Below, piece after piece: positions 34,715-45,901 of a DNA stretch of 64,000 bases. The position numbers and the translations under genes are program-made. How positions within the stretch are numbered: the first letter of the stretch is position 1; the number at the start of each line of letters is the position of its first letter. Under the pieces are notes generated by a model, which worked only from the letters and a program-made list of their open reading frames with translations, did no database searches and had not been told where the DNA came from. This stretch comes from Daphnia carinata (taxonomy: Eukaryota > Arthropoda > Branchiopoda > Diplostraca > Daphniidae), in the NCBI RefSeq assembly GCF_022539665.2, contig NC_081335.1, positions 7,130,001 through 7,194,000 of the forward strand. Reading direction: 5' to 3'.

Positions 34715-37700
34715 ATGGAACTGATACTATTACTCATCCAATTACTCACCATCATTCCATCCACATATCCCATCTATTCAACCGTATGCGACTGCAAGAA
34801 CGTAAAGACCGGAGGAATTTTAGATATAGAGGGACCATATTAATGCAACAACAAAGAATCAGATACAGCTCACATACCCAAAATACCCACGTTGTACACT
34901 TTAAAAACGACACAGAAACCAGCAGCTTCTTGGAAAGGCTGGACCTGCAAGCAATGGATAAAAACAAAGAAAATAACTGGATCATTTTGGATCGGATCTT
35001 TCGACACAATATATTCACAAGAAACTAAATTAATTACCCCACTGGAATGCTGGAGAATGGTAAACGACAAGAAGTGTGGCGATAACAACATGCAGACCGG
35101 ACCAGCAGGACTAAGTTTCACAGCTACCCCAACAGGCGAAGGGCAATGGTATGCCATAAAACAATACCATACCCTCAACTGTATTGCAGAACGAATCACG
35201 CTACGACAAGAAAAGCCAGACGACCCAATTGAAAGCCCGTTCGGACCTCTGAACACCACACAACAAGAAGGACACTTCATCCAGAATCAGAATACAATTG
35301 TGTGGGGCGATAGAAAAACAAACAATTCGTACACGCAAACGTTGTTTAAAGGAAACGGATACCTAGAACTTCCAAGGATGCCAGAACACGAAAACACCAG
35401 CCGTCTCTACGACACCAATCGACAGATCGAGATTTCATTCCTCAACAAACCAGATCGGGATATAACACCACAAGGATACAAAGTTGTGGGCATACCGCTC
35501 ACATACCTAATCTTTCCAACCGAAACTACGAGAAAACTGTACGAGATGTTCAAAACAACTATACATACATGTCTACAGAATGCTCACCTAGATACATCGG
35601 TGTGCAAAGACTACAGGGAACTCCAGTTAACCAAACGGAAACGATCCATTCAACAGGAAGTTACATTCTTGCTCAACACTCCTCTTAAAGACTCAGGAAA
35701 ACGTCTTTACAGCATTTCGTACGCCTGGGGACCAATAAGAATGGGATATCCACAATCAGTCAGAATCGGGGAGAAAGACCGATTCGTAAACTACAACGCA
35801 ACGATATACAGTACATGCCGAAAGTTTCCGGACAGCCGAGAGCGGCTTATGGAAAAACCGGTTTTTCTTTTAACTCTTAAAAATATACTAATCATCGGAC
35901 ATAGTTGTTTCGTAGACTTATCTACTTTTTAAATCGCAGCGGAAAATATTCAAGGTCGCTACGGCGGCAGCAGAAGCCGCTATAGATATATAGAAATATA
36001 AAAAATATTTTCCGCTCCGATTTTTTATGTAGAGGAATAGGAAAATCGGCAACTATGCGGGATGGGAAGATAGCGCAAATTTCCTTGGAATAAAAATTTG
36101 CCGTTTTTAACTCAAAATTAGAGTGATTCTGCATATGGCATGATATGCAAAATCCCATATTAGATTATAGTTTAAATGATGCTTTTTTTTAAGCCCAAAA
36201 AACTCCCTCGTAGCCCCATTTATCGTCGCGTACATGAGAGCCAAAGTTGCCCCATTTACTATTGGCCCTCTCGACTGTCCGGAAACTTTTGCCAGCTATT
36301 TTAAACGGCCTTTCCCGTGAAAGAAAAATTCACAAAAAATCACGTATAAAACTAATCTTAAGGAACAACTTCATTTTCAGAATCATCTATGTCCGATGAT
36401 TAGTATATTTTTAAGAGTTAAAAGAAAAACTGGTTTTTCCATAAGCCGCTCTCGGCTGTCCGGAAACCTTCGGCAGGTACTGTACATAGTATACAAACCC
36501 GAAGAAAGCAACCAGTTGACCTCACACTTTCGTCTCAAGAACGATGATCCACTTCTACAAGGATCAGAATTTGAATACATCGTTGACCAAACAATCCGAG
36601 TACAGAACGGCGATAGATGTATTACAGAAGGAGAAGCAAACAAAATGATCGTAGGACAATGTTCAGAATATTCTACAAGATGGATCCTAGATCAACAAAA
36701 TTATCAATTAATTTCACAAGAATCAAACCTCTGTATTACACTCGGATCCCAGCAAACAATAATACTAACAGAGTGCAGAGAGGACAAGAACAGCGTAACA
36801 CAAAAATGGATCTTCGAAACTATAAATACCAATCCAGACATCCTAGAAAATTTCCAGGACACAACGTTGGCAGAAATGCAGGAAATTCAACAAGAACAAC
36901 GAAAGGCAATCACAACTACGATTAATTCACCACTATTCGGAGGAATTTTAAAAACTAATCACGATAGCGGAAATATAATCTGGGACATGATTGCCTGGGG
37001 ACTATTGAAGAATGGAAAAGCACCGAATGAAAAATGTCTAACACACCACGGAGTAAACAAACAAATGACGTTGGAAGAATGTGACAAACAGTGGCCACGA
37101 TGTCAAGAAGAACTAAGAAAATTTGTAAGCAGCAATGATCCACTAGTGCAAACACAAACAACGGTAGCCAACTGTAGCAAAGCGACGGAAAGAGGACAAG
37201 CTTTTGAATACACATCTGATTTTACAATCAGACCTTTCAATACAAACACATGTATCAAAGCCAATACGACAATATTAGTGCTCCAGGAATGCGCAAAAAC
37301 CAGCTCAATTTGGGGCACATTCGAACACACAGGACAGCTCATGGCAACAGATAGAACAGGGTTACATTCACCCTCATCAGACAGAAAGTGTCTAACACAG
37401 AGAGTAGGACGAGTGAGCCTGGGGCATTGTCACGGCTCCAGCCAAAAACCACATTTCAGCTTCGAATATCGGAACCCCCACCAGCCAAAAACGCTTTCAG
37501 CGACAGTCATCATTGCACTACACACTCAACACCCATTGGACGGGAAAAACCTCCCATACATTCCACCACTGATGCAAAGAGAAGTGAACAACCAATCAGA
37601 AAGGAATGAAACATCGGCCCCGCCCCTGCCACGCCCACAACAGAAAAATCCACAACGACAAGCGCGACGACGACTACGAAGCCAACAATAAAAACAACAT

Positions 37701-39324
37701 TGGGAACAACGACAAAAACAACGGTAAAAACTACGACTACAATTAGGCCAATTATAACCACAGCAACAAACAAAATCACAACAACGCATAAAATTACAAC
37801 TAAGCCAAGTATGACGTCAACTTCAACAAAACCCTCAGCAACTACAAAACCGACGATCACGTCAACAAGCACTAAACCGACCACTACAACTAGGCCTACG
37901 AAACTGTAAAAATATCTTCGACTTCAGAAAAAAGTACGACGACAGTAAAAGAGAGTTCGACGACCCCACAACCGTCAACACAGACAGCCAGGATGACCCA
38001 ATTAGCTACAGCAGAAACAACGACTACAACAGAAGAAAAACAGGTTCAGGCCATAGAAGAAGACAATATTGAAAATTTACCGCCAGCAGAGTCCCTGTTA
38101 ATGGACCAGAAAACAGAAGAATCATCAAATACTGAAAATATAGAAAGCGGTCTCCCCAAAAACATCGAGGAATTCAACGAAAAGATTAAATACGAAATAA
38201 GCAAAATGCACGACCAATACAAAATCAGTATTGAAACAGAACACGAGAACAAGCTCGCAAAAGAAATTCGAGATGTGTATTGTCAACTATCGGCCATCAA
38301 AAGAACACAAGCTGTCATCTTAGCACAAACAAATGGAATTTTGGCCGCAGCAGCAGTAGGTTTACCAATCTGCACGAGACTACAAGGCTTCGGTCAAGCA
38401 ATGACACTTCAACGATGCGAAGCCAAGAGAATATTTATATCAGCAAATGAGACAAAATGTGGATTTAAACCGTTCTTTACTTACGAAGGAAAAAACTGTA
38501 CGATCGGAATAGATGGATGGTCAATTCACCCATTTTCCGATTGTTTTTGCAAAACACCGTTAGTGAACTTGAATGGAAATCCACACACCTGGGAACACAA
38601 CTCTACAACAGGAGATTGGATACGACAGAAACCTATCATCCACATGCCTAATCTAGACCTCATTACGGAATTTGAAGAACTCCACCTTAGTGATTTCGAT
38701 TTCTCGCTGAAAAGTCATCCAGCACACGAGATAATGGAAATGGAGCAATTAAACATCCTAAATGACCTAGTTGGCAGAATGCAAGAAGGAAATTCCAATT
38801 CTGTTGGAGATATAGTGATGTCAGAAGAACAAGATAATCAAATAGGCCACATGTATTCATGGTTCGACAAATTGAAAATAATAGGCCTTTCAGCGATTGG
38901 ATTTGTGTTATTCTTCATATGTTTAAGAATCTTTATCATTTGCAACCCCATCTCAAAAATTAAAAAACATATCCGCCGAAAGTTTACAAGCCGATACGAT
39001 GATGGCGTAGAGGAAGACCACGAACTTGCATCAATGATACCGGCACGAGAAACGAATTATCATTCAGAAATAGCCATCGAACAACCGTTCATAAGAACAC
39101 CTGCCCCTACACAATTGACAATGGAAAGACAAAGTCAAGTGCGCCCTCCACGACCAAGCGCACCAAACTCGTTATTCTACCCATCAATCAAAGAAGCCGG
39201 CACACCCAAAAGATGCACAAGAAAACACACAACATGTACTTATGTCTTTGGGTACGGCATGGTTTGGGAAGACCTATGTCGTTGCATGTCAGAAATAGAC
39301 AGTAGTAATTCAGCCAGAAAGTAA
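34715..39324 (+). pseudogene. env of element B, split by a MITE
   Basis: Begins MELILLLIQLLTIIPS, a signal peptide. TAA at 34841 stops it after 42 codons; the same frame then stays open to the MITE at 35809. A furin-like site (KRKR then S) is at 35633-35647. After the MITE (36483 on) come two Cys/Trp lectin-like modules (about 36610-36815 and 37250-37440). Frame changes lie near 37630 and 37910 around the Thr-rich stretch, then the C-terminal ectodomain (about 38150-38850), one membrane helix (about 38870-38945) and a tail with C-HTTC-YV-G-GMVWEDLC-C, shared with element A. The product would be a surface glycoprotein; this copy has at least four lesions. The class of fusion protein is unresolved. 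Confidence 0.88.
35809..36482. mobile_element. Tc1/mariner-type MITE inside env of element B
   Basis: 674 bases starting CAGTAC with TA duplicated at 35807-35808 and 36483-36484. Terminal inverted repeats are 96 bases (35809-35904 and 36387-36482) with three mismatches. No transposase. TA duplication and CAGT ends fit Tc1/mariner/pogo elements. Insertion occurred within the env codons, and the flanks are in the same frame once the element and one TA are discounted. Confidence 0.9.
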
Positions 39325-40017
39325 AAGTCCCAAGGTCATTGAAATTAAAAGTAGCCACTAAACATAGCCCTTGACAAATTTAATTAATAACAGAATAAAT
39401 TAGCAGCCCCCAGTAAATAACGCACTTATCAGCATTTTCAACCAATTAAGTTGATTCTTAATTTCTTTAAATATATATATCCCGTACTCGTAACTTTAGA
39501 GTAAAACAAAAAGGAGAAGCAAACTCAAATAACAATTTTGTATTCCCAACTAACATTAACTAAAAATTCAAAAAAAAACAAAAACAAAAACAGAAAACAT
39601 TAAACCTTTATGATAGACAAAGCAAACATAATTACAAACCCAAATAACATTTTTATTCTCGACTAAAAACAAAATCAAAAGTCAATAACAAAATCACCGG
39701 AGAAACAAACAGAACAACAGATGCAGCAGTGTAATGTAACAGAGAACGACAGCAACTAACTCACAAAGATAAATAAAAAGCACAAGAACCCCTATAAGAA
39801 AAAGACAATGACTAAAAAAAAAGGAAAATAGAAAGTTCAAAATCAAACGGTACCTGTTTTCAAACTAAGAAGAGGGGAACAAGAATTTATGAAAAACTCT
39901 GAAAAAGAAAGATTTTCCAAAATACAATAACTAACCTCTTCCCAGTGTCTCAACGACATAACTCCGACAAAGTTCCACAAAGCAAAGTGTCATCACAAAT
40001 AAACCATTCCTCTCAAA
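39325..40017 (+). other. Leader between env and ankyrin ORF in element B
   Basis: AT- and A-rich, no ORF. A CTAAC branch-like motif followed by CTCTTCCCAG gives a 3' splice site with AG at 39944-39945, exactly 72 bases before the ATG at 40018, as in element A. Confidence 0.6.
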
Positions 40018-41307
40018 ATGGCAAACAACAACACCAATCAGGATAACGCAATGGACGTAATCATCATCCCACAGGACCAAAAGGAACACGAGTTAATAAT
40101 CATTAGTGATACTGAAAGTGAGAATATCCAGCAAGAGTACAGAGAAAAAGAAAGTGCGAAAAGTGCGGATGTAAACAGGCAAATAGTGAAAAACGTAGAA
40201 TGGAACGGAATCAAAACCGAAAAGAACGATTTTTCCGAACTAGAGAGAAAAAGGAAAGAAAGCAGTGAATCAAGTGACGACGACACCGAGGAGTTAAATG
40301 CATATAGTGAAATAGAACCCGATATGGAAAGTACCCACAGTGCCGAATTTATATTGGAAAATAACAGTGACACCGACCTCCAATATGACCCGCCCCACAA
40401 TGCCGAATTTATATTGGAAAATAAGAGTAACACCGACCTCCGATGTGAATCGCCCCAAAAACGGAGCAGGCCGAATGACCAACAGAGGGAAACGGAATCA
40501 TGCAAGAACTGTCGGATGAAGACAATAGCACCCATACCAACAGAACGAGCAGAAATAATCAATCTGAAAAGGCAAGCTACGATAGACTTAGAAAACGGAA
40601 CACTTTCGTTATCAATGATGGAAGCCCCGATGCAGGTAATAAGAAGATGCATTCAAAACGAGTTCGAAATGCAACATGGTTGGCCAAGACCAAAGAGAGC
40701 AACATTTCTCAATAAAAGATTCGAAAACGAGCAGACACTACTTCACACAAGCGTACGAAGATGTAGGTATGACATTACCGATCTTTTACTATCCTTCGGA
40801 GCAGACCCAGAGATACTCTATCACGAAAAAACAATTGGCCACATCGCAGCAGCCGAAAATGATCTACTGTTAATAAGAATCTTGAAACATAACAATTGCG
40901 AATTTACAGCTCGCAGCTATAACGGAGAAACCCCCTTAATGTTGGCGATTTCACACAAAAACGAAGAATGTGCGAAATTGATTTGGACACCGACTAACAT
41001 CAACATTACAACACCAGGCAACTTAACCATTTTACATTATCTAGCCGAATATGGCCTAGAAGACCTGGCAACACTAGTGTGCACAAAAAGACTTATCAAC
41101 ATCGATCAACAAGATGACTCAGGTGAAACTGCCTTACATAGAGCCGGCAGTTTCAATCAACTCAACATGATTGAGCTATTACTGCTACACGGAGCAGACA
41201 CCGGAGTAAAAAACACCAATGGAAACACAGCTGAAGCACATACACGCAGTAATGGAGCGCGAGCCATTTTCCAAAGGGAGAAACAAAACATAACAGTAAT
41301 CGCCTGA
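40018..41307 (+). CDS. Ankyrin-repeat accessory protein of LTR retrotransposon B
   Basis: A 429-residue intact ORF downstream of a broken env. The N-terminal 150 residues are acidic and Ser-rich, with an internal duplication (two HNAEFILEN/HSAEFILEN units, near 40340 and 40400). SCKNCRMKT lies near residue 161, matching SCRNCMLKT in element A. Around residue 240 ankyrin repeats begin: TLLHTSV, TIGHIAAAEN, GETPLMLAISH, LTILHYLAEYG, GETALHRAGSFN and a final degenerate unit. Element A's version is 82 residues longer, mostly in the acidic part. Probable location is host cytoplasm or nucleus, since there is no signal peptide or membrane helix. IkB-like interference with Toll/NF-kB signalling is a hypothesis; scaffold or regulator roles are equally open. 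Confidence 0.88.
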   Translation: MANNNTNQDNAMDVIIIPQDQKEHELIIISDTESENIQQEYREKESAKSADVNRQIVKNVEWNGIKTEKNDFSELERKRKESSESSDDDTEELNAYSEIEPDMESTHSAEFILENNSDTDLQYDPPHNAEFILENKSNTDLRCESPQKRSRPNDQQRETESCKNCRMKTIAPIPTERAEIINLKRQATIDLENGTLSLSMMEAPMQVIRRCIQNEFEMQHGWPRPKRATFLNKRFENEQTLLHTSVRRCRYDITDLLLSFGADPEILYHEKTIGHIAAAENDLLLIRILKHNNCEFTARSYNGETPLMLAISHKNEECAKLIWTPTNINITTPGNLTILHYLAEYGLEDLATLVCTKRLINIDQQDDSGETALHRAGSFNQLNMIELLLLHGADTGVKNTNGNTAEAHTRSNGARAIFQREKQNITVIA

Positions 41308-41613
41308 CTAAGACTGGAAGAAAAGGCTAACTTCAACAACGCCGCGAGGAAAACGAGAAGGCCATGACGAGAAAAGAAAATCCGCGAGAAAACCTGAAGA
41401 AAAACAAAAATAAAAAAAAAACGGTGAAGGAAAAGTTTTTTATTATTCTACCGTAGAAACAATTGTAGACGGTGATGGAAAACGAAAATGGGAGAATCAA
41501 TCCTTATAAATTTTAGGTGAAGGAACCAGTTTTTTATTATTCAACTGTAAACTGTAGCCGGTGACAGAATACATATTGGAGGACCAATTTTTCTCATCGA
41601 AGAGGGGAAGGAA
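41308..41613 (+). other. 3' untranslated region and polypurine tract of element B
   Basis: Contains two imperfect copies of GGTGAAGGAA...AGTTTTTTATTATTC (near 41425 and 41515). The polypurine tract GAAGAGGGGAAGGAA occupies 41599-41613, abutting the LTR. Confidence 0.75.
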
Positions 41614-41819
41614 TGTAACAAGCCCAAAGGCTATCCAAAGACAGCCACACCCTTTTCATCCCTCAAGCGTTTCACAAGTGAAAGTGAACGTATCCCCGCC
41701 CATTTTACCTTCATTTTGTGTGTTTGTTAGTAGTATAAATACAGCATGTTTGTACCTTGTAAAATCGGAATTGTTTCGGCAAATCCACTGTAATACACGA
41801 GGTATAAAGGAACTTTACA
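41614..41819 (+). repeat. 3' LTR of element B
   Basis: 206 bases, same ends as 27824-28029. TSD GTAT follows at 41820-41823. Confidence 0.92.
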
Positions 41820-41823
41820 GTAT

Positions 41824-42240
41824 CGAGGGAAAGAGAGAGAGGAATTGTTGAAGACTTAGGGGAATAGTTAGTCCATTGTAGTGTAGTGTGAAGACTGGAT
41901 GTCCCAAAGAAGACCTCAATCTTAAAGGTTAATACTATATTCTATTGTTATTCTTATTCTATTGTATTGTGTTAGTGTTCAGACTGTCCGGGTATTTATG
42001 TCGTTGGGACGGACGGTCTAGTGAATCATGTAGTGTTCTATTAGTGTACAGATCGTCCGGGTATTTATGTGGTATGTACGGACGATCTGGGTATTGTTTC
42101 TTGGTTGTACCTGTTCGTGGTACTGGAAACCAAGGTTGACACAGCAGGACGTTGGTCAAGACGTCCGATCATGCTCGCCATTTGTTCTTTAAACTTATAT
42201 TTTAAGTAATAAAGATGATCAATCGGACTGAAACGTAACA
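41824..42240 (+). repeat. 5' LTR of element C, remainder
   Basis: Continues from 27823 and ends GAAACGTAACA. The last 50 or so bases match 43315-43368. Repeated CCGGGTATTTATGT units occur near 41989 and 42058. Confidence 0.75.
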
Positions 42241-42241
42241 A

Positions 42242-42259
42242 TGGTGTCCGGAAGTGGGA
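42242..42259 (+). promoter_or_regulatory. Primer-binding site of element C
   Basis: TGGTGTCCGGAAGTGGGA starts one base after the LTR end. tRNA not assigned. Confidence 0.55.
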
Positions 42260-42413
42260 TCGGGTCTTTGAAGAGTCGTACTTATCCGACTACCCGAACT
42301 GAACAATTTCAGTCTAATTGATTGTCTTGTAGTTATTATCATCGTGCGTTTTCTCTTTCTCATTTTTTCTCTAGCTCTTCAGTTATTGTTATCACTCCTA
42401 TCTCCTTAAAAAA

Positions 42414-43280
42414 ATGACTACCGAAGAACAAATGAATATGTTAACAGAAATTGTGAGAACTCAACAGATTTTACAACAACAAATGAAAGATTAAAATCGT
42501 TTGCGCGAACAAAACGACAATCCATGTCTCTCAACGTACAGCGCGAAAAATGAAGATGTGCTCGATTTCATTGAAGTAGTTAACCGGGAAGCGGTGGCGG
42601 GACAATGGGATGACAATCGAAAACTTCGATTAGCAAAGGGAGCTTAACGAGGAATTGCTGCAGAGTGGCGCTGGCAAAATGAAACGGAAGTTCCTTCAGA
42701 TCGGAGTGGCTGGTCAACTACTCTATTCGCTGTTTTTCGGAAACGTTACAACTTTACTGAGTGGGAAAAACTAGTAACAGCACATGTCCAACAAAATGAT
42801 GAATCCGTTCCTCAGTATGCCCTGTCGAAGGCCAAACTTCGCCGTCATTGCCCTTACCCGATGACAAAAGCTGATTTCGTTCCGTATCTAATTCAGGGAA
42901 TTTTCTTCCAGCAATTTCGTGTTTTACTGTTACAAAACCCTCCAAACACAGTCATCGCTTTCATCCAGAATTATGGAGCCCTAGCAGCAAACGCAGTTCA
43001 CACTGCTGTAAAAGAGTCAGATGTAATCTCGTTAGGGATTCGTTTAGACGAACAAGTTCAAGAACTGACAGAACTGAAAATTCGGCTAAACAAAAATGCA
43101 AGAAGCTCACCCTATAAAACTTCCAATCAATAATATCGACGGCCTGGAAACATGCTCAATGGAGAGCGGCGGTGCTTTAAATGTAACAATACCGGCCATA
43201 TGCGCAATGAATGTCCTTTGAACGATGTTCAACGGTCGGGAAACGACAAAGCCGGACCCCTGGGCCAGGCCCGGCATTAA
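42414..43280 (+). pseudogene. gag of element C
   Basis: One frame from the ATG at 42414 to the TAA at 43278, broken by three in-frame TAA codons (near 42492, 42645 and 43131). It shows a Gypsy gag core (DFIEVVNREAVAGQWDD, RKRYNFTEWEKLV, QALSKAKL-type helices, LIQGIFFQQFRVLL) and a zinc knuckle CFKCNNTGHMRNEC near 43175-43215. All three stops could be CAA-to-TAA changes. No pol follows. Confidence 0.75.
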
Positions 43281-43314
43281 ATGCTTTTGAAGCCCCATCT
43301 AATTAACCTGTTAT

Positions 43315-43368
43315 TACTTATATTATAGTTTAAGTAATAAAGATGGTCAATCGGACTGAAACGTAACA
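43315..43368 (+). repeat. 3' LTR remnant of element C
   Basis: The last 54 bases of the LTR (ACTTATATTATAG...ACGTAACA), followed by the ATAT TSD. Loss of the rest removed pol. Confidence 0.75.
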
Positions 43369-43372
43369 ATAT

Positions 43373-44170
43373 AATATTACGTGCAGACAAGGTGGATGCA
43401 CTGCCAAGTGTAATTCTTTCGGCAGTTTTCTTTTGCAGCTTAGGCAGGGCTCAAGCATTCCCCAGAAGGACAGCGATGTAGCAGATGAAGCAAGTAACTC
43501 TGATGCCATCTATCAAGGCGCTATTTTTTATGAAAACCAAGTTCCGGCATCAACAAACTCATCGCCAGCAAATACTTATAATTTACTTCCTGTCGAGGAG
43601 ACTTTTTCCTGAGCCTTTCCTTCCTGAGGAAAGCGCTATTGAGCTTAGATAATGAACAATCAATTAGGAATAGCGTTGAAAGTATGATGCTGCGGCTTAA
43701 AGTGAAGCACCATGCAGCTCAAGTGGTATTAGACGCTATTGCTAATGAATTTCGGAATTTTTTACTGATGTACAATAAGGAAAATAGATTTGCGAACCTT
43801 GTGACCTTTAGGCTCCAAGTGTCACAGAAACGGCTCAATTTGCTCTTTTGTTTTTTCTGTTTTAAACCTTCCAAACGAGCAAAATTCAAAGCTGAGTAAT
43901 ATCTTCACATTTGCTGTTATTAAAACCATTGGGATGGAAAAGTTTGATGGTTACAACGCGGTCCTGAGCAGGTGTATGACTGAAATCAGGGAGCTCGAAT
44001 CTGATTAAGGTATGACCTTGGCCGTTTCTCATACAGAATCAAGGAAATTAAATATTCGTAGAACGCTATTCGGGTCCACCGGTGACACAAATGGACAGCA
44101 TGAGCAACTCGGATTTATGAGTCCATCTGCATCTTTTTTTTGCCATCTGTGCCACGTTTCAAGAAATTAA
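43373..44170 (+). pseudogene. Transposase-like remnant
   Basis: Fragments in different frames: a helix (NSVESMMLRLKVKHHAAQVVL), then TEIRELES, and a FGSTGDTN-LGFMSPSASFFCHLCHVSR block like the Cys-containing block of the transposase at 24952-26290. Multiple stops. It is probably a relative of that family. Confidence 0.4.
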
Positions 44171-44350
44171 ATACTGCATCACCCCACAAGTGCAAATTGC
44201 ATTTTTCGTTCCCGTAAGCAGCATGATGATGAGGTATTGAAAGCAGAGAAGTACGGCACACAAAAGCAATCTGGTTTGCGTGCTTCCTGTGTCTTTAATA
44301 CAAGCCGTTACTTCCACGTAACCGAAAACTTTGTCATGGTTGCCCTGCAT

Positions 44351-44779
44351 CACGCTTGCCGTTCCGCTTAAATTTTTAAGCGGGTTCGCCGCACCACTCA
44401 AAGACAATTGAGCGTGATTGGTGAACCGCTCAATTGGTAGTTAAGAGGTGCAGCGCTCAAAATTTGCCCTATCGCACATTTTGCCTTCTGCCCTCTGCTG
44501 TCTGCTATCTATACGATGGTTGCCTAGGGAACGATACTTACTTGTGCATGACTAGTAGTTTTTGAAAGCGTCGACTGCAAAAATGTTGTCAATTAGAAGA
44601 TAGTTATCAGTTCGACCGTTAGTGGCGCTGCTTTTCGTGGTGTGTGAGCGGGCACTCACCGCACATTTTTTGGGAGCGTAGCGGCAACCACGCTCAACTG
44701 CCGTTAAGCGGTTCGGCCGCTTAAAAATTTAAGCGGAGCGCAAATTCGCTCAAATTTTGTGCGCGCTCCGGCAAGCCTG
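44351..44779. mobile_element. Second hAT-type MITE
   Basis: 429 bases with ends CACGCTTGCCG and CAGGCTTGCCG, subterminal CCGCTTAAATTTTTAAGCGG palindromes on both sides, and an 8-base TSD, CCCTGCAT at 44343-44350 versus TCCTGCAT at 44780-44787 (one mismatch). Ends resemble those of the MITE at 26314. Confidence 0.75.
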
Positions 44780-44787
44780 TCCTGCAT

Positions 44788-45481
44788 GATATAGGGTAAT
44801 AGCCCGAATTGGGACACAAAGGCCAGTCTTCTGCTAATTGGGACAAAATATGTACGTATCTTCGCTTCACGAATCGTGTACCGATAGTGGTTCTATTGCG
44901 ACATCTTATAGGAGAATTATAAACTAAAAGGGGGGTTACGCAATTTTCCAAAGGGCAAATTATAAAACGTAACAATACTCGACAAAACGGTAATTGAAAT
45001 CTGTGCGTATTGCTTGCGGGCGAAAAACGTATACATTGTATTTCTTATTAGCTGACACCTAGACGACACAGGAAATATATATGGTGTTATGTATGTAAAA
45101 TAATATATGGATAAAATTGAAGAAACCCATTAACTAATCGTATCAAACAATAGAGAAAGTTAAGAACTACAAATTAAGTGCATTTCTGTCCCATTAAATA
45201 CTAGTTTTATGCCAATGTTAACAATAAGAAAAAAAACCATTCCTGCTAATTCCGGACAGCCGACGCTAATTTTGGACACAGATATTTTCGAAAAAAAAAA
45301 AATAAATAAAGTATTTTCAAGAATTTTACATCAATTGATGCCGAATTCAAAAATAAACCGATTGATGTGGGATATTTATACGTTTTTTGCATCCTTTTGA
45401 TAGAAATAGCAAAAAATACGTTGAGGAGTTTGGTATTTTTTGTTTCATCTTATTAGGTATTAAACAAAAATTTTTTAGGAA
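44788..45481. other. Decayed DNA-transposon-like flank of element E
   Basis: No ORF of note. Contains several CTAATT(C/G)GGACA-like motifs (near 44810, 44836 and 45246) that recur after element E (near 54008 and 54192), suggesting E inserted into one older transposon. The helix-turn-helix exon at 54374 may be part of it. Confidence 0.4.
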
Positions 45482-45882
45482 TGTCACCTACGGTGCTGCC
45501 CTCACGGGCAGGGCTGTAGGGGGCACGGGACTTCGCAGCTATTGTGTGCCATTTTTCAATTTTCTTTGTCTGTTTGTTTTGGGGGGTGGGGAGTCGTCTT
45601 TTTTGTTACACCCCAATACAGTTTTGGCAGTAATCATATAAGTTCCGACCCAGACAGTCGTCTAAACAAGTTGTCTAGCCGTTTTTGCGCAGTCTCATTT
45701 AAGTCTCAACTCAGTTTTTTTTGTCCCCTTCTGTCTCAATCAAGCGTTCGGTTTTTGTTGTCCCTCCTCTAAGTCTTGAAATACAGCGTTTCTTTTTGCA
45801 TCTCTCATCGTCATTTTCATTCGCTCTCATCATCATCTCTCATCTCTCTCTGTTGCAACTCTTTGCACGAGAGTCAGCAACA
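45482..45882 (+). repeat. 5' LTR of element E
   Basis: 401 bases, TGTCACCTACGG...GTCAGCAACA, pyrimidine-rich in its second half. Matches 53171-53989 outside the insertion there. Confidence 0.88.
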
Positions 45883-45884
45883 AA

Positions 45885-45901
45885 TGGTGCCGAAACCCGA
45901 G
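45885..45901 (+). promoter_or_regulatory. Primer-binding site of element E
   Basis: TGGTGCCGAAACCCGAG begins two bases after the LTR, in the standard position. tRNA not assigned. Confidence 0.65.

Larger units (their letters stand above)
27824..41819 (+). mobile_element. Full-length Gypsy-type element B: gag, pol, env, ankyrin ORF
   Basis: About 14 kb with two 206-base LTRs, primer-binding site, gag, pol, env, an additional ankyrin-repeat ORF and a polypurine tract. TSD is GTAT. The two LTRs differ at about three positions, so insertion is fairly recent, yet gag, pol and env each carry stops or frameshifts. A relative, element A, lies at 1-6334 with the same gene order at its 3' end. Confidence 0.9.
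27774..43368 (+). mobile_element. Gypsy-type element C, internally deleted, hosting element B
   Basis: LTR ends are TGTTACG...CGTAACA, with a 4-base TSD ATAT at 27770-27773 and 43369-43372. Element B sits inside its 5' LTR. Apart from B it holds one LTR, a primer-binding region, a gag pseudogene and the last 54 bases of the 3' LTR, so pol and most of the 3' LTR are deleted. Confidence 0.8.
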
